Origin: Palsa-506 sp963755815
Lineage (GTDB): Bacteria; Actinomycetota; Actinomycetes; Streptosporangiales; Streptosporangiaceae
Length of the DNA: 64,000 bases
Assembly: GCA_963755815.1 (NCBI GenBank)
Contig: CAVWLF010000010.1
Location: forward strand, 1 to 64,000
Direction of reading: 5' to 3'
A model generated the notes under the pieces. It made no database searches. It saw only the letters and a program-made list of their open reading frames with translations, and was not told the origin of the DNA. Shown one piece after another: positions 24,867-34,927 of the stretch (its first letter is position 1; every line of letters begins with the position of its first letter). A program made the translations under genes and the position numbers.

Positions 24867-24872
24867 TACGGT
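24867..24872 (+). promoter_or_regulatory. -10 element of a leaderless promoter (metalloprotease gene)
   Basis: TACGGT, then 6 bases, then GTG 24879. The intervening GGAGGG touches the start codon, too close to act as a ribosome site, so leaderless initiation is more likely. Confidence 0.45.
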
Positions 24873-24878
24873 GGAGGG

Positions 24879-25982
24879 GTGAGCAGCGCACAGATGATCG
24901 ACTGGGATGTGGCCACTTCAACCGGAGTCCGCTGGGCCCGGCCCGGCCCTGAGGTGAGCCGGGCCGAGGCCAGGAAGGTCGTGGCCGAACTGCGCGAGCT
25001 GGCCGCCGCCGTGCAGGAGCCGGTGCGGCAGCTGACCGGGATGGCGGGCCCCGCCGATGGCGGCAAGATCGCGATCGTGGACCGCCCGGGCTGGATCCGC
25101 GCCAACGTTGACGGGTTCCGCGTCGTGCTCGACCCGCTGGTCGAGCGCCTGCAGGAACGGGCCCCCGCGCCCGGCGGGTCAGTAATGACGGCCGTCGGCT
25201 CGCGCGTCACCGGCATGCAGGCCGGGCTGATCCTCGCTTACCTGGCCGGCCGGGTGCTCGGCCAGTATGAGCTGTTCCTGCCGCCCGACCCGAGCCTGCC
25301 GGCCACCACCGCCCCGGCGGGCCGGCTCACCCTGGTGGCGCCGAACATCGTGATGGTGGAGCGCGAGCTGGGCGTGGACCCGCATGACTTCCGGCGGTGG
25401 GTCTGCCTGCATGAGGAGACGCACCGGACCCAGTTCACCTCGGTCAGCTGGCTCCGCCCGTACGTGCAGCAGCAGATGACCGAGTTCCTGCTGGCCTCGG
25501 AGCTGGACCCGGCGTCGATCCTGGACCGGCTGCGCTCGGCCGCGGATGCGGTGGCCGGCGCGGTCCGCGGGGGGGCCGGCGAGAGCCTGATCGAGGCGAT
25601 CCAGAACCCGAGGCAGCGCGAGATCCTCGAACGGCTCACCGCGGTGATGACGCTGGTGGAAGGGCATGGCGACTACGTCATGGATGCCGTCGGGCCGAGC
25701 GTGGTGCCGTCGGTGGCCGATATCCGGGCCAAGTTCAGCGCCCGGCGCGGCAGCGCCGGCCGGCTGGAGCAGGCGATCCGCCGGATCCTGGGCATCGACC
25801 TGAAGATGAAGCAGTACGAGCAGGGCGCGCGGTTCGTCCGCGCCGTCGTTGAGCAGGCCGGGATGGCGACCTTCAACAAGGTCTGGGAGTCGCCGGATAC
25901 CCTCCCGTCCAAGGCCGAGCTGGCCAGCCCGCTCGCCTGGCTCGAGCGGGTGGACGGCCGCAGCAGCGCCGCCGCCGGCTGA
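24879..25982 (+). CDS. zinc-dependent metalloprotease (DUF2342; F420-biosynthesis-associated family)
   Basis: Protein of 367 residues with the zinc motif HEETH at 178-182 inside WVCLHEETHRTQFTSV, a later ELDP and a conserved ALRVVEGHGDYVMD-like element, here TLVEGHGDYVMDAVGPSVVP. These mark the actinobacterial DUF2342 metalloproteases. The link to coenzyme F420 is only from database naming. No signal peptide, so cytoplasmic. It sits directly before tilS, as in mycobacteria; gap 6 bases, clearly one operon. Confidence 0.85.
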   Translation: MSSAQMIDWDVATSTGVRWARPGPEVSRAEARKVVAELRELAAAVQEPVRQLTGMAGPADGGKIAIVDRPGWIRANVDGFRVVLDPLVERLQERAPAPGGSVMTAVGSRVTGMQAGLILAYLAGRVLGQYELFLPPDPSLPATTAPAGRLTLVAPNIVMVERELGVDPHDFRRWVCLHEETHRTQFTSVSWLRPYVQQQMTEFLLASELDPASILDRLRSAADAVAGAVRGGAGESLIEAIQNPRQREILERLTAVMTLVEGHGDYVMDAVGPSVVPSVADIRAKFSARRGSAGRLEQAIRRILGIDLKMKQYEQGARFVRAVVEQAGMATFNKVWESPDTLPSKAELASPLAWLERVDGRSSAAAG

Positions 25983-25988
25983 CCGATC

Positions 25989-27053
25989 GTGGGTCCCCAT
26001 CCGGCCGTCGCGGCGGTCCGGCTCGGCGTCCGCCGGTCCCTGGCCGGCCTCGCGCCGGGGGATCTCGTGCTGGCCGCCTGCTCCGGCGGGCCGGACTCGC
26101 TCGCGCTGGCCGCGGCGCTGGCGTTCGAGGCACCCAGGCTCGGCTTGCGCGGCGGCGGGGTGACGGTAGATCACGGGCTCCAGCCCGGGTCCGCGGCGCA
26201 GGCCCGCCGGGTGACCGAGGTGCTGACCGGCCTCGGCCTGGAGCCCGTGCACAGCGTCCGGGTGTGCCCGGCCGGGCCGGGCGGCCCCGAGGCGGCCGCG
26301 CGGGCCGCCCGGTACCGGGCGCTGGACGATACCGCCAGCGCCGCGGGCGCGGTCTCGGTCCTGCTCGGCCACACCCTGGACGACCAGGCCGAGACGGTGC
26401 TGCTCGGGCTGGCCCGCGGGTCCGGCGCCCGGTCGCTGGCCGGGATGGCCGCCCGGCGCGGCCGCTACCGGCGCCCGCTGCTGGCCGTCCGCCGGGCGCA
26501 GACCACGGCGGCCTGCGCCGCGCTGCGCCTTGAGCCCTGGGACGATCCGCAGAACCATGATCCCGGTTATGCCCGGGCGCGGGTCCGCCACCAGGTGATG
26601 CCGGCCCTGGCGGCCGCGCTCGGCCCCGGCATTGCCGAGGCCCTCGCGCGCAGCGCCGGCCAGCTGCGCGCCGACGCGGATGCCCTGGATGCGCTGGCCC
26701 AGACGGAATTTAAACGGCTCCGGGGCGCCGATGGCGAGTTCGAGGCCGATCGGCTAGCGGGGCTGCCCGCCGCGATCAGGACCCGGGTGCTCCGCATCGC
26801 CGCGACGGCCGCCGGCTGCCCGGCCGGGGCCCTGACCGCGGCTCACGTCGCGGGCCTGGACGAGCTGGTGACCGGCTGGCACGGGCAGCGCTGGGCCGAC
26901 CTGCCCGGCGGCGTCCGCGGGCTGCGGCGGTGTGGCAAGCTGCTCTTCACTGCGGGGTCGCGAGCCGGGGCCGGGCAGCAGGGCCCGCCCGCCCAGGAGC
27001 CGGGGGACGCAGAGCAGGCCGAGAACGCGGAGGGCGCGGGTGGACGCGACTGA
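25989..27053 (+). CDS. tilS: tRNA(Ile)-lysidine synthetase
   Basis: ATP-dependent enzyme that converts C34 of the CAU-anticodon tRNA-Ile to lysidine. The PP-loop VLAACSGGPDSLALAAAL is near residue 30; HTLDDQAETVLLGLARGSGA and HDPGYARARVRHQVMPAL are further signatures. 354 residues; the C-terminus is an Ala/Gln/Glu-rich tail. GTG 25989. Its last 14 bases overlap the preferred start of hpt. Confidence 0.95.
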   Translation: MGPHPAVAAVRLGVRRSLAGLAPGDLVLAACSGGPDSLALAAALAFEAPRLGLRGGGVTVDHGLQPGSAAQARRVTEVLTGLGLEPVHSVRVCPAGPGGPEAAARAARYRALDDTASAAGAVSVLLGHTLDDQAETVLLGLARGSGARSLAGMAARRGRYRRPLLAVRRAQTTAACAALRLEPWDDPQNHDPGYARARVRHQVMPALAAALGPGIAEALARSAGQLRADADALDALAQTEFKRLRGADGEFEADRLAGLPAAIRTRVLRIAATAAGCPAGALTAAHVAGLDELVTGWHGQRWADLPGGVRGLRRCGKLLFTAGSRAGAGQQGPPAQEPGDAEQAENAEGAGGRD

Positions 27054-27609
27054 CATGGGCGCAGACCTCGAGGATGTGCTGATCACCCCCGAGCGGCTGC
27101 AGGAGCGGGTGCTGGAGCTCGCGGCGCAGATCGACGCCGATTACGCTGGCCGCGAACTGCTGCTCGTCGGGGTGCTGAAGGGCGCGGTGATGGTGATGGC
27201 CGATCTGGCCCGGGCCATGCATCTGCCGGTCCAGATGGACTGGATGGCGGTCTCGTCCTACGGCTCCGGCACCAAATCCTCCGGGGTGGTGCGCATACTC
27301 AAGGACCTGGACGCTGACATCACCGGCCGCCACGTGCTGGTCGTCGAGGACATCGTCGACTCCGGCCTGACGCTGTCGTGGCTGGTGGGGAACCTGCGCT
27401 CGCGGGATCCGGCCTCCGTTCAGGTCTGCGTCATGCTGCGCAAGCCGGCCGCCGTCACGATGGATGTCGAGGTGGCCTACACGGGCTTTGATATCGACAA
27501 CGCGTTCGTCATCGGCTACGGCCTCGACTATGCCGAGCGGTTCCGCAACCTGCCGTTCATCGGCACCCTCGCCCCGCACGTCTATGGCGGGGAACACATA
27601 CCGCGATGA
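27040..27609 (+). CDS. hpt: hypoxanthine phosphoribosyltransferase
   Basis: Purine salvage enzyme joining hypoxanthine/guanine to PRPP. The PRPP motif is VLVVEDIVDSGLTLSWLV; the substrate and flexible-loop regions are LLVGVLKGAVMVMADLAR and SSYGSGTKSSGVVRI; the C-terminus GYGLDYAERFRNLPFIG is typical. 189 residues from GTG 27040, chosen because GGAGGG stands 5 bases upstream; ATG 27055 is the alternative. Cotranslated with tilS. Confidence 0.95.
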   Translation: MDATDMGADLEDVLITPERLQERVLELAAQIDADYAGRELLLVGVLKGAVMVMADLARAMHLPVQMDWMAVSSYGSGTKSSGVVRILKDLDADITGRHVLVVEDIVDSGLTLSWLVGNLRSRDPASVQVCVMLRKPAAVTMDVEVAYTGFDIDNAFVIGYGLDYAERFRNLPFIGTLAPHVYGGEHIPR

Positions 27610-27832
27610 AATACGTTCAGGGGGGCAAGAGGACTCATCGCCGCCAGCCGGGGATGCCTCCTGCGTGCCGGTCACAGCTGGCGCGGTGTACCTTCAAATA
27701 TCCCTGCGCATCAGCCGGGAAGACAAGGAAGCTGGGCGTGGTCACTAGGACGCATGGCACTCCCGTCGGCGGTCGGCGGGAAAGGACGCTCGTCAGGAGG
27801 AACCGGCCCCAGAGCTGCGGGGTCGTTCGCCG

Positions 27833-29919
<2,087 letters not shown>

Positions 29920-29923
<4 letters not shown>

Positions 29924-30504
29924 GCCGGGAGGTCGATCTCCCGCGGATAGAGCGCGCCATCCGGGAGGTCCTGCTGGCCATCGGCGAGGATCCGGACCGG
30001 GACGGCCTGCGGGAGACCCCGGCCCGGGTCGCGCGAGCCTACGCGGAGCAGTTCTCCGGCCTGGGGCAGCGCCCGGAGAGCGTGCTGACCACGGTTTTCG
30101 ACGCCGGTCACGACGAGATGGTCCTGGTCCGCGACATCGACGTGTACGCGACCTGCGAGCACCATCTCATCCCGTTCTTCGGCGTCGCCCACGTGGGCTA
30201 TATCCCGAACCAGAAAGGGCAGCTGACCGGGCTCTCCAAGCTGGCCCGGCTGGTGGATCTCTACGCCCGCCGGCCTCAGGTCCAGGAACGCATGACCAGC
30301 CAGATCGCGGATGCCCTGATGAGCGTGCTCGAGCCGAGCGGCGTCATCGTGGTGATCGAGGCCGAGCACCTGTGCATGGCCATGCGCGGAGTGCGCAAGC
30401 CAGGGGCGAGAACCGTGACCTCTGCCGTCCGCGGCAGCTTCCGCGACAGCGACAGCACGCGGGCGGAAGCAATGAGCCTGCTGGTCAGCCGCCACAGTGG
30501 CTGA
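29920..30504 (+). CDS. folE: GTP cyclohydrolase I
   Basis: First enzyme of folate synthesis: GTP to dihydroneopterin triphosphate. 194 residues. Zinc ligands are in YATCEHHLIPFFG and AEHLCMAMRGVRKPG; substrate loop GYIPNQKGQLTGLSKLARLV. The TTG start at 29920 overlaps the ftsH stop (TTGA), so translation is coupled. First fol gene of the group, separated from folP by the MprF-like gene. Confidence 0.95.
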
Positions 30505-30577
30505 CGCCGCCGCGGCCGCCCGGGATGCGCCCGGCCGGCCATTACGGTGTTTGCCCGCGCCGCATCTCGGTGATGAC

Positions 30578-30583
30578 TACGCT
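30578..30583 (+). promoter_or_regulatory. possible -10 element before the MprF-like gene
   Basis: TACGCT followed by 8 bases and GTG 30592, with no ribosome binding site. Slightly longer spacing than the other leaderless candidates, hence lower confidence. Confidence 0.35.
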
Positions 30584-30591
30584 GATGCCCC

Positions 30592-32472
30592 GTGACCAGG
30601 GGCTCGACCAACTTGTCCGAGATGACTGAACGCAGCGGGTCAGGCCCGGGAGCGCCCACATCCGGTGACGGTGAGCGGCTGGCCAGGCCGCTGGCGATCC
30701 GCCCGCCGGATCGCAGGCATCAGCGGCGCTGGGTACCGGTCGTCGCGGGCTGGCTGGCCCTGCTGATCGGCCTGGCCGACGTCATCGAGGGCGCCGTGCC
30801 CAGCCTGTACGCGCACTACCGGCTGCACCGGATCTTCGATCTGGCCCCGGGCACGCTGACCAACCTGACCCGCACCGCCGACGTCCTCACCGGCTTGCTG
30901 CTGCTCATGCTGTCGCACGGGCTGCGCAGGCGGAAGCGCCGCGCCTGCCGCGCGGTGATCCTGCTGCTCATCGCGAGCGCCGTGATCCATCTCGCGCACT
31001 ACCCGCACATTGGCCGGGCCGTCGTGACCGCCGGGCTGCTCGCCGTGCTGGTCTTCTACCGGCGCGAGTTCTACGCGGTCGGCGATCCGCGCACCCGCTG
31101 GCGGGCCCTGGCCGTGCTCGGCGGGCTGGTGCTGGCCGACATCGCGATCGGCCTGAGCTACATCACGCTGGTCAGAGGGCTCCAGTCGGACTACTCCCTG
31201 ACGCAGCGGGGGCAGTCGGTTATCTACGGCCTGTTCGGATTCTCCGGCCCGGTCCAGTTCCGGCCGGAGGCCCGCGGGGATCTTTTCGACCTCCTGACCA
31301 GCGCGCTCGGCCTTTTCACGCTGATCGCGGCCGCGTACATGTTCCTCCGGCCGGCCGAGCCGGCCGGGCGGCTGAGCAGCCAGGACGCGGCCCGGATCAG
31401 GGCGCTGCTGGACCGGCACGGGGAGCAGGATTCGCTGGGCTACTTCACCCTCCGCGACGACAAGAGCATCATCTGGTCACCGACCGGCAAATCGTGCATC
31501 GGCTACCGGGTGCTGTCCGGCGTCATGCTCGCCGCCGGGGATCCCATCGGGGATCCCGAAGCGTGGCCCGGCGCGATCCATGCGTTCCTGGATGAGGCGG
31601 CACGGCATGCCTGGGTTCCCGCCGTGATGGGCTGCGGTGAGCTCGGCGCCGAGGTGTGGTGCCGCGAGGGCAACCTGACCGCGCTCGAGCTCGGTGACGA
31701 GGCGATCGTGGACGTGGACGGCTTCTCGCTGGAGGGCCGGGCCATGCGCAACGTCCGGCAGATGGTCTCCCGGGTCTGCCGGCACGGCTACGTCGCGGAC
31801 TTCCGCCGCACTGGTGACGTACCGCGGGCGGAACTCGACAAGCTCATCAGGCAGGCCGACTCCTGGCGCGGCAACCCGACCGAGCGGGGCTTCTCGATGG
31901 CGCTCGGCCGCGTCGGCGGCTGCGACGACGGGCGCTGCGTGATCGCGACCGCCACCGAGAACGGCGACCTGCGCGCGATCCTGCATTTCGTGCCCTGGGG
32001 CACCGACGGGCTCTCGCTCGACCTGATGCGCCGCGACCGGGACGCTCAGCCCGGCCTGAACGACTTCCTGATCGTCGAGACCATCAAGCATGCGCACGAA
32101 CTCGGGGTCAGCCGCATCTCGCTGAATTTCGCCGCCTTCCGCTCCGCCCTTGAGCGCGGCGAGCGGATCGGCGCCGGGCCGGTGATCCGGGCCTGGCGGC
32201 GGATCCTGCTGTTCATGTCCCGGTGGTTCCAGATCGAGTCGCTGTACAAGTTCAACGCCAAGTTCTGCCCGGACTGGGTGCCGAGGTTCATGGTGTTCCC
32301 GAGCACCAGGGACACGCCGCGGATCGGCCTGGCGGCGCTGGAGGCGGAGGCCTTCCTCGTCTGGCCGGACCTGGAGGTGCGCAGGCTGGGCCGGAAGCTG
32401 GCGCACAAGCTGGGCCTGGGCCGGCTGCGGCGGCTGCGCCGCGGCGGCCCGCGACCCCGGCCGACCGGGTAA
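30592..32472 (+). CDS. phosphatidylglycerol lysyltransferase-like membrane protein (MprF/LysX N-terminal type, DUF2156)
   Basis: Protein of 626 residues. An N-terminal block of about six hydrophobic helices (WVPVVAGWLALLIGLADVIE, LTGLLLLMLSHGL, AVILLLIASAVIHLAHY, VVTAGLLAVLVFY and others) is followed by a cytosolic GNAT-like DUF2156 domain with DSLGYFTLRDDKSIIWSP, VMLAAGDPIGDPEAWP and ISLNFAAFRSALERGERIGA. Such enzymes transfer lysine from lysyl-tRNA to phosphatidylglycerol, which lowers membrane negative charge. Unlike mycobacterial LysX it has no lysyl-tRNA synthetase domain; a normal lysS is 5.4 kb downstream. GTG 30592; ATG 30622 possible. Confidence 0.8.
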   Translation: MTRGSTNLSEMTERSGSGPGAPTSGDGERLARPLAIRPPDRRHQRRWVPVVAGWLALLIGLADVIEGAVPSLYAHYRLHRIFDLAPGTLTNLTRTADVLTGLLLLMLSHGLRRRKRRACRAVILLLIASAVIHLAHYPHIGRAVVTAGLLAVLVFYRREFYAVGDPRTRWRALAVLGGLVLADIAIGLSYITLVRGLQSDYSLTQRGQSVIYGLFGFSGPVQFRPEARGDLFDLLTSALGLFTLIAAAYMFLRPAEPAGRLSSQDAARIRALLDRHGEQDSLGYFTLRDDKSIIWSPTGKSCIGYRVLSGVMLAAGDPIGDPEAWPGAIHAFLDEAARHAWVPAVMGCGELGAEVWCREGNLTALELGDEAIVDVDGFSLEGRAMRNVRQMVSRVCRHGYVADFRRTGDVPRAELDKLIRQADSWRGNPTERGFSMALGRVGGCDDGRCVIATATENGDLRAILHFVPWGTDGLSLDLMRRDRDAQPGLNDFLIVETIKHAHELGVSRISLNFAAFRSALERGERIGAGPVIRAWRRILLFMSRWFQIESLYKFNAKFCPDWVPRFMVFPSTRDTPRIGLAALEAEAFLVWPDLEVRRLGRKLAHKLGLGRLRRLRRGGPRPRPTG

Positions 32473-32498
32473 CCATGAACTGGCGCTCATGACGGGCG

Positions 32499-33435
32499 AT
32501 GCGCAGGCCGCGGCCGGATCAGTGCCCGTCCTTCCCGCTTCCGGCGATCCCGCTTCCGGCGAAGCGGCCGGTCCGCTCGTGCGCGGCGCTCCCCGGCCCG
32601 GCCCGGTGCCTCGTCATGGGCGTGCTGAACGTCACCCCGGACTCCTTCTCCGACGGCGGCGAATGGTTCGCGCCCGGTGCCGCGACCAGCCACGGCCTGG
32701 AGCTGGCCGCCCAGGGCGCGGACATCATCGACGTCGGCGGTGAGTCGACCCGGCCCGGGGCCGGCCGGACCTCAGCGGCCGAGGAGCTGCGCCGGGTCGG
32801 CCCGGTCATCACGGAGCTGGCCGGCGCCGGCCTGACGGTCAGCGTGGACACGATGCGGGCCGACGTGGCCGAGGCTGCGCTGGCGGCCGGGGCGAAACTA
32901 GTGAACGACGTCAGCGGCGGCCTGGCTGACCCCGCCATGTACGGCCTCATCGCCGCGGCGGGGGTCCCCTACGTTGTCATGCACTGGCGCGGGCACAGCC
33001 AGCAACATGCAGGCCAGCGCCTGTTACCGGGACGTGGTCGGCGAGGTCTGCGCCGAGCTGGAGCAGCGCGTGCACGCGGCCGTCGGGGCCGGCGTCGATC
33101 CGTCGCAGATCGTGCTTGACCCGGGAATAGGCTTCGCCAAGGTCGCCGAGCACAACTGGGCGCTGCTGACCAGGCTGCCGGAAATCGCCCGGCTGGGCGG
33201 CGGCGGACCGCCGTTCCCCGTGCTCGTCGGCGCATCGCGCAAGAGCTTCATCGGCCGCCTGCTGGCGGCCGGGGACGGCACGCCGCGGTCCTTCGCCGGC
33301 CGCGATGACGCGACCATCGCGCTGACCGCGCTGGCCGCGGTGGCCGGCGCGTGGTGCGTGCGGGTGCATGCGGTGGCGGGCAACGCCGACGCTGTCCGGG
33401 TGGCCGCGCAGTGGCGCCAGGCAGGCCCGGGATGA
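32499..33435 (+). pseudogene. folP: dihydropteroate synthase, frameshifted as written
   Basis: Joins p-aminobenzoate to the pterin; sulfonamide target. The first frame has ARCLVMGVLNVTPDSFSDGG, DIIDVGGESTRPGA, VSVDTMRADVAEAAL and VNDVSGGLADPAMY, and reaches VVMHWRGHS. Then the frame changes at about 32997-33003: SNMQASACYRDVVGEVCAEL, IVLDPGIGFAKVAEHNW and VLVGASRKSFIGRLL continue one base later. Removing one C from CAGCCAGCAAC restores about 311 residues. All catalytic motifs are otherwise intact, and folB starts normally at the stop, so a sequencing or assembly indel is the likeliest explanation. ATG 32499 is assumed; the exact start is uncertain. Confidence 0.9.
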
Positions 33436-33797
33436 GCCTGGACCAGATCGCGCTGCGCGGGCTGCGGGTCCGCGGCCATCACGGCGTCTTCGACCATGAG
33501 CGCCGGGACGGCCAGGAATTCATCATCGATGCGGTGCTCTGGACGGACACCAGGGCGGCGGCGGAGGCCGATGACCTGTCCCGTACGGTCGACTACGGCA
33601 GCCTGGCCGGGCGGCTAGCGGCCATCGTCTCCGGCGAGCCGGTCAGGCTCATCGAGACACTCGCCGAGCGGCTGGCCACGGCGTGCCTGGCCGACCGCGG
33701 CGTCGAGGAGGTGGAGATCACCGTGCACAAGCCGCAGGCACCGGTGCCGCATCCCTTCGACGACGTGACGGTCACGATCCGCCGGACCCGCCGGTGA
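33432..33797 (+). CDS. folB: dihydroneopterin aldolase
   Basis: Folate pathway enzyme of 121 residues, 7,8-dihydroneopterin to 6-hydroxymethyl-dihydropterin. Signatures: LRGLRVRGHHGVFDHERRDG, FIIDAVLWTDTR, DDLSRTVDYGSL and VEITVHKPQAPVPHPFDDV with the catalytic Lys. ATG 33432 overlaps the folP stop (ATGA), and its own stop overlaps folK. Confidence 0.95.
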   Translation: MSLDQIALRGLRVRGHHGVFDHERRDGQEFIIDAVLWTDTRAAAEADDLSRTVDYGSLAGRLAAIVSGEPVRLIETLAERLATACLADRGVEEVEITVHKPQAPVPHPFDDVTVTIRRTRR

Positions 33798-34357
33798 ACC
33801 CGGCACCGGAACTGGCGGAGAGCGCGGCGCCCGGCCGGGTGCGCCCGGCGCGGGTGGTCATCGCGCTCGGCAGCAACCTCGGCGACCGGATGGCCAACCT
33901 GCAGGGCGCGGTCGACGCCCTGTGCGGCCCGCCCGGGCTCAGCTACCTGGCGGTCTCGCCGGTCTACGAGACCGAGCCGGTCGGCGGCCCCAGCCAGCCG
34001 GACTTCCTGAACGCCGTGCTGCTCGCGACCACGGCGCTGCCGGCCCGGGCGGTCCTGGCCCGCGGCCAGGCCGCGGAGGCGGCTCGCCGCCGGGTCCGGA
34101 CGGTGGCCTGGGGGCCTCGCACGCTGGATGTCGACATCATCGCGTACGGCGACGTGGTCAGCGACGATCCGGCGCTGACACTGCCGCACCCGCGCGCGCA
34201 TGAGCGTGCTTTCGTCCTGGCGCCGTGGCATGACGTGGACCCGGACGCGAAGATCCCGGGCGGCGGCGCCGTCGCCGATCTGCTGGCCGGCCTGCTCGCT
34301 GCGGATAGCGCCGGTGCCATCCGGCGTTTTCCCGGCCTGCTGCGGCCGCCATCATGA
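33794..34357 (+). CDS. folK: 2-amino-4-hydroxy-6-hydroxymethyldihydropteridine pyrophosphokinase
   Basis: Activates the pterin with ATP for FolP. 187 residues with RVVIALGSNLGDRMANLQ, VSPVYETEPVGGPSQPDFLN and TVAWGPRTLDVDIIAYGD (signature with two metal-binding Asp). The N-terminus has about 18 extra residues. GTG 33794 overlaps folB (GTGA). End of the tight folP-folB-folK block. Confidence 0.95.
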   Translation: MNPAPELAESAAPGRVRPARVVIALGSNLGDRMANLQGAVDALCGPPGLSYLAVSPVYETEPVGGPSQPDFLNAVLLATTALPARAVLARGQAAEAARRRVRTVAWGPRTLDVDIIAYGDVVSDDPALTLPHPRAHERAFVLAPWHDVDPDAKIPGGGAVADLLAGLLAADSAGAIRRFPGLLRPPS

Positions 34358-34394
34358 CTGGCCCGGACGGGCTGCTCGCCCCGGCGGTGAGCGG

Positions 34395-34850
34395 GTGACC
34401 CCGATCCGTCCGTGGTCCCTGGCCGCGGTAGCCGTCTGCTGCGCCGCGCTGGCGTGGCTGGTCATCCGGCTGGCCTATACCTCCTTCCCGCCGCTGCCGT
34501 GGACCAGCGTGCCGGCCCTGCTGCTGCTCGCGATCGCCGAGGCATGGAGCGGCCGGAACCTGCGGGCGCGGATCCTCGGGCGCCCCGGCACGAAGCCGCT
34601 GGTGCCGATCGCGGTGGCCCGGATGGCCGTGCTGGCCAAGGCCAGCGCGATGGTCGCCGCGATCTTCGGCGGCTTCGCCGCCGGTTTCCTGATCTACCTG
34701 GCCACCCTCATCAGCAAGCCGACGCCGCGCGATGACGCGATCACCGCGGCAGCCACGCTGGTCAGCGCCGCCGTCCTGGTCGCCGCGGCCCTGTATCTCG
34801 AGCGCTGCTGCCGGACACCCGATCTGCCGCCCGAGGCGGACCAGGAGTAG
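34395..34850 (+). CDS. DUF3180 membrane protein
   Basis: Small integral membrane protein of 151 residues with four hydrophobic segments: WSLAAVAVCCAALAWLVIRL, TSVPALLLLAIAEAW, VLAKASAMVAAIFGGFAAGF and LVSAAVLVAAALYLERCC. Size, helix pattern and position after folK identify the actinobacterial DUF3180 family (Rv3605c, remembered). Function unknown. GTG 34395 used; GTG 34386 equally possible. Confidence 0.8.
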   Translation: MTPIRPWSLAAVAVCCAALAWLVIRLAYTSFPPLPWTSVPALLLLAIAEAWSGRNLRARILGRPGTKPLVPIAVARMAVLAKASAMVAAIFGGFAAGFLIYLATLISKPTPRDDAITAAATLVSAAVLVAAALYLERCCRTPDLPPEADQE

Positions 34851-34892
34851 CCAGGTCACGCCGGACGGGCGGGCGGCCATCGATATGCTGAT

Positions 34893-34916
34893 CCTCGCCG
34901 TCCGGTACCGGCGAGG
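34893..34916 (+). promoter_or_regulatory. 5-prime UTR hairpin before the DUF2520 gene
   Basis: CCTCGCCG, an 8-base loop, then CGGCGAGG, a perfect 8-bp stem. TATGCT at 34884-34889 could be a -10 element, which would place the hairpin at the very 5-prime end of the mRNA. The 3-prime arm includes GAGG, 11 bases before ATG 34928, so the stem may partly hide the ribosome site. No T run follows, so it is not a typical terminator. Confidence 0.35.
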
Positions 34917-34927
34917 ACTGGAACGAG

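Noticed and set aside
32489..32620. A second frameshift near the folP start, in favour of ATG 32489
   Set aside because: The frame of ATG 32499 has the better third-position GC and leads directly into RCLVMGVLNVTPDSF as in Streptomyces folP, so no extra shift is needed.
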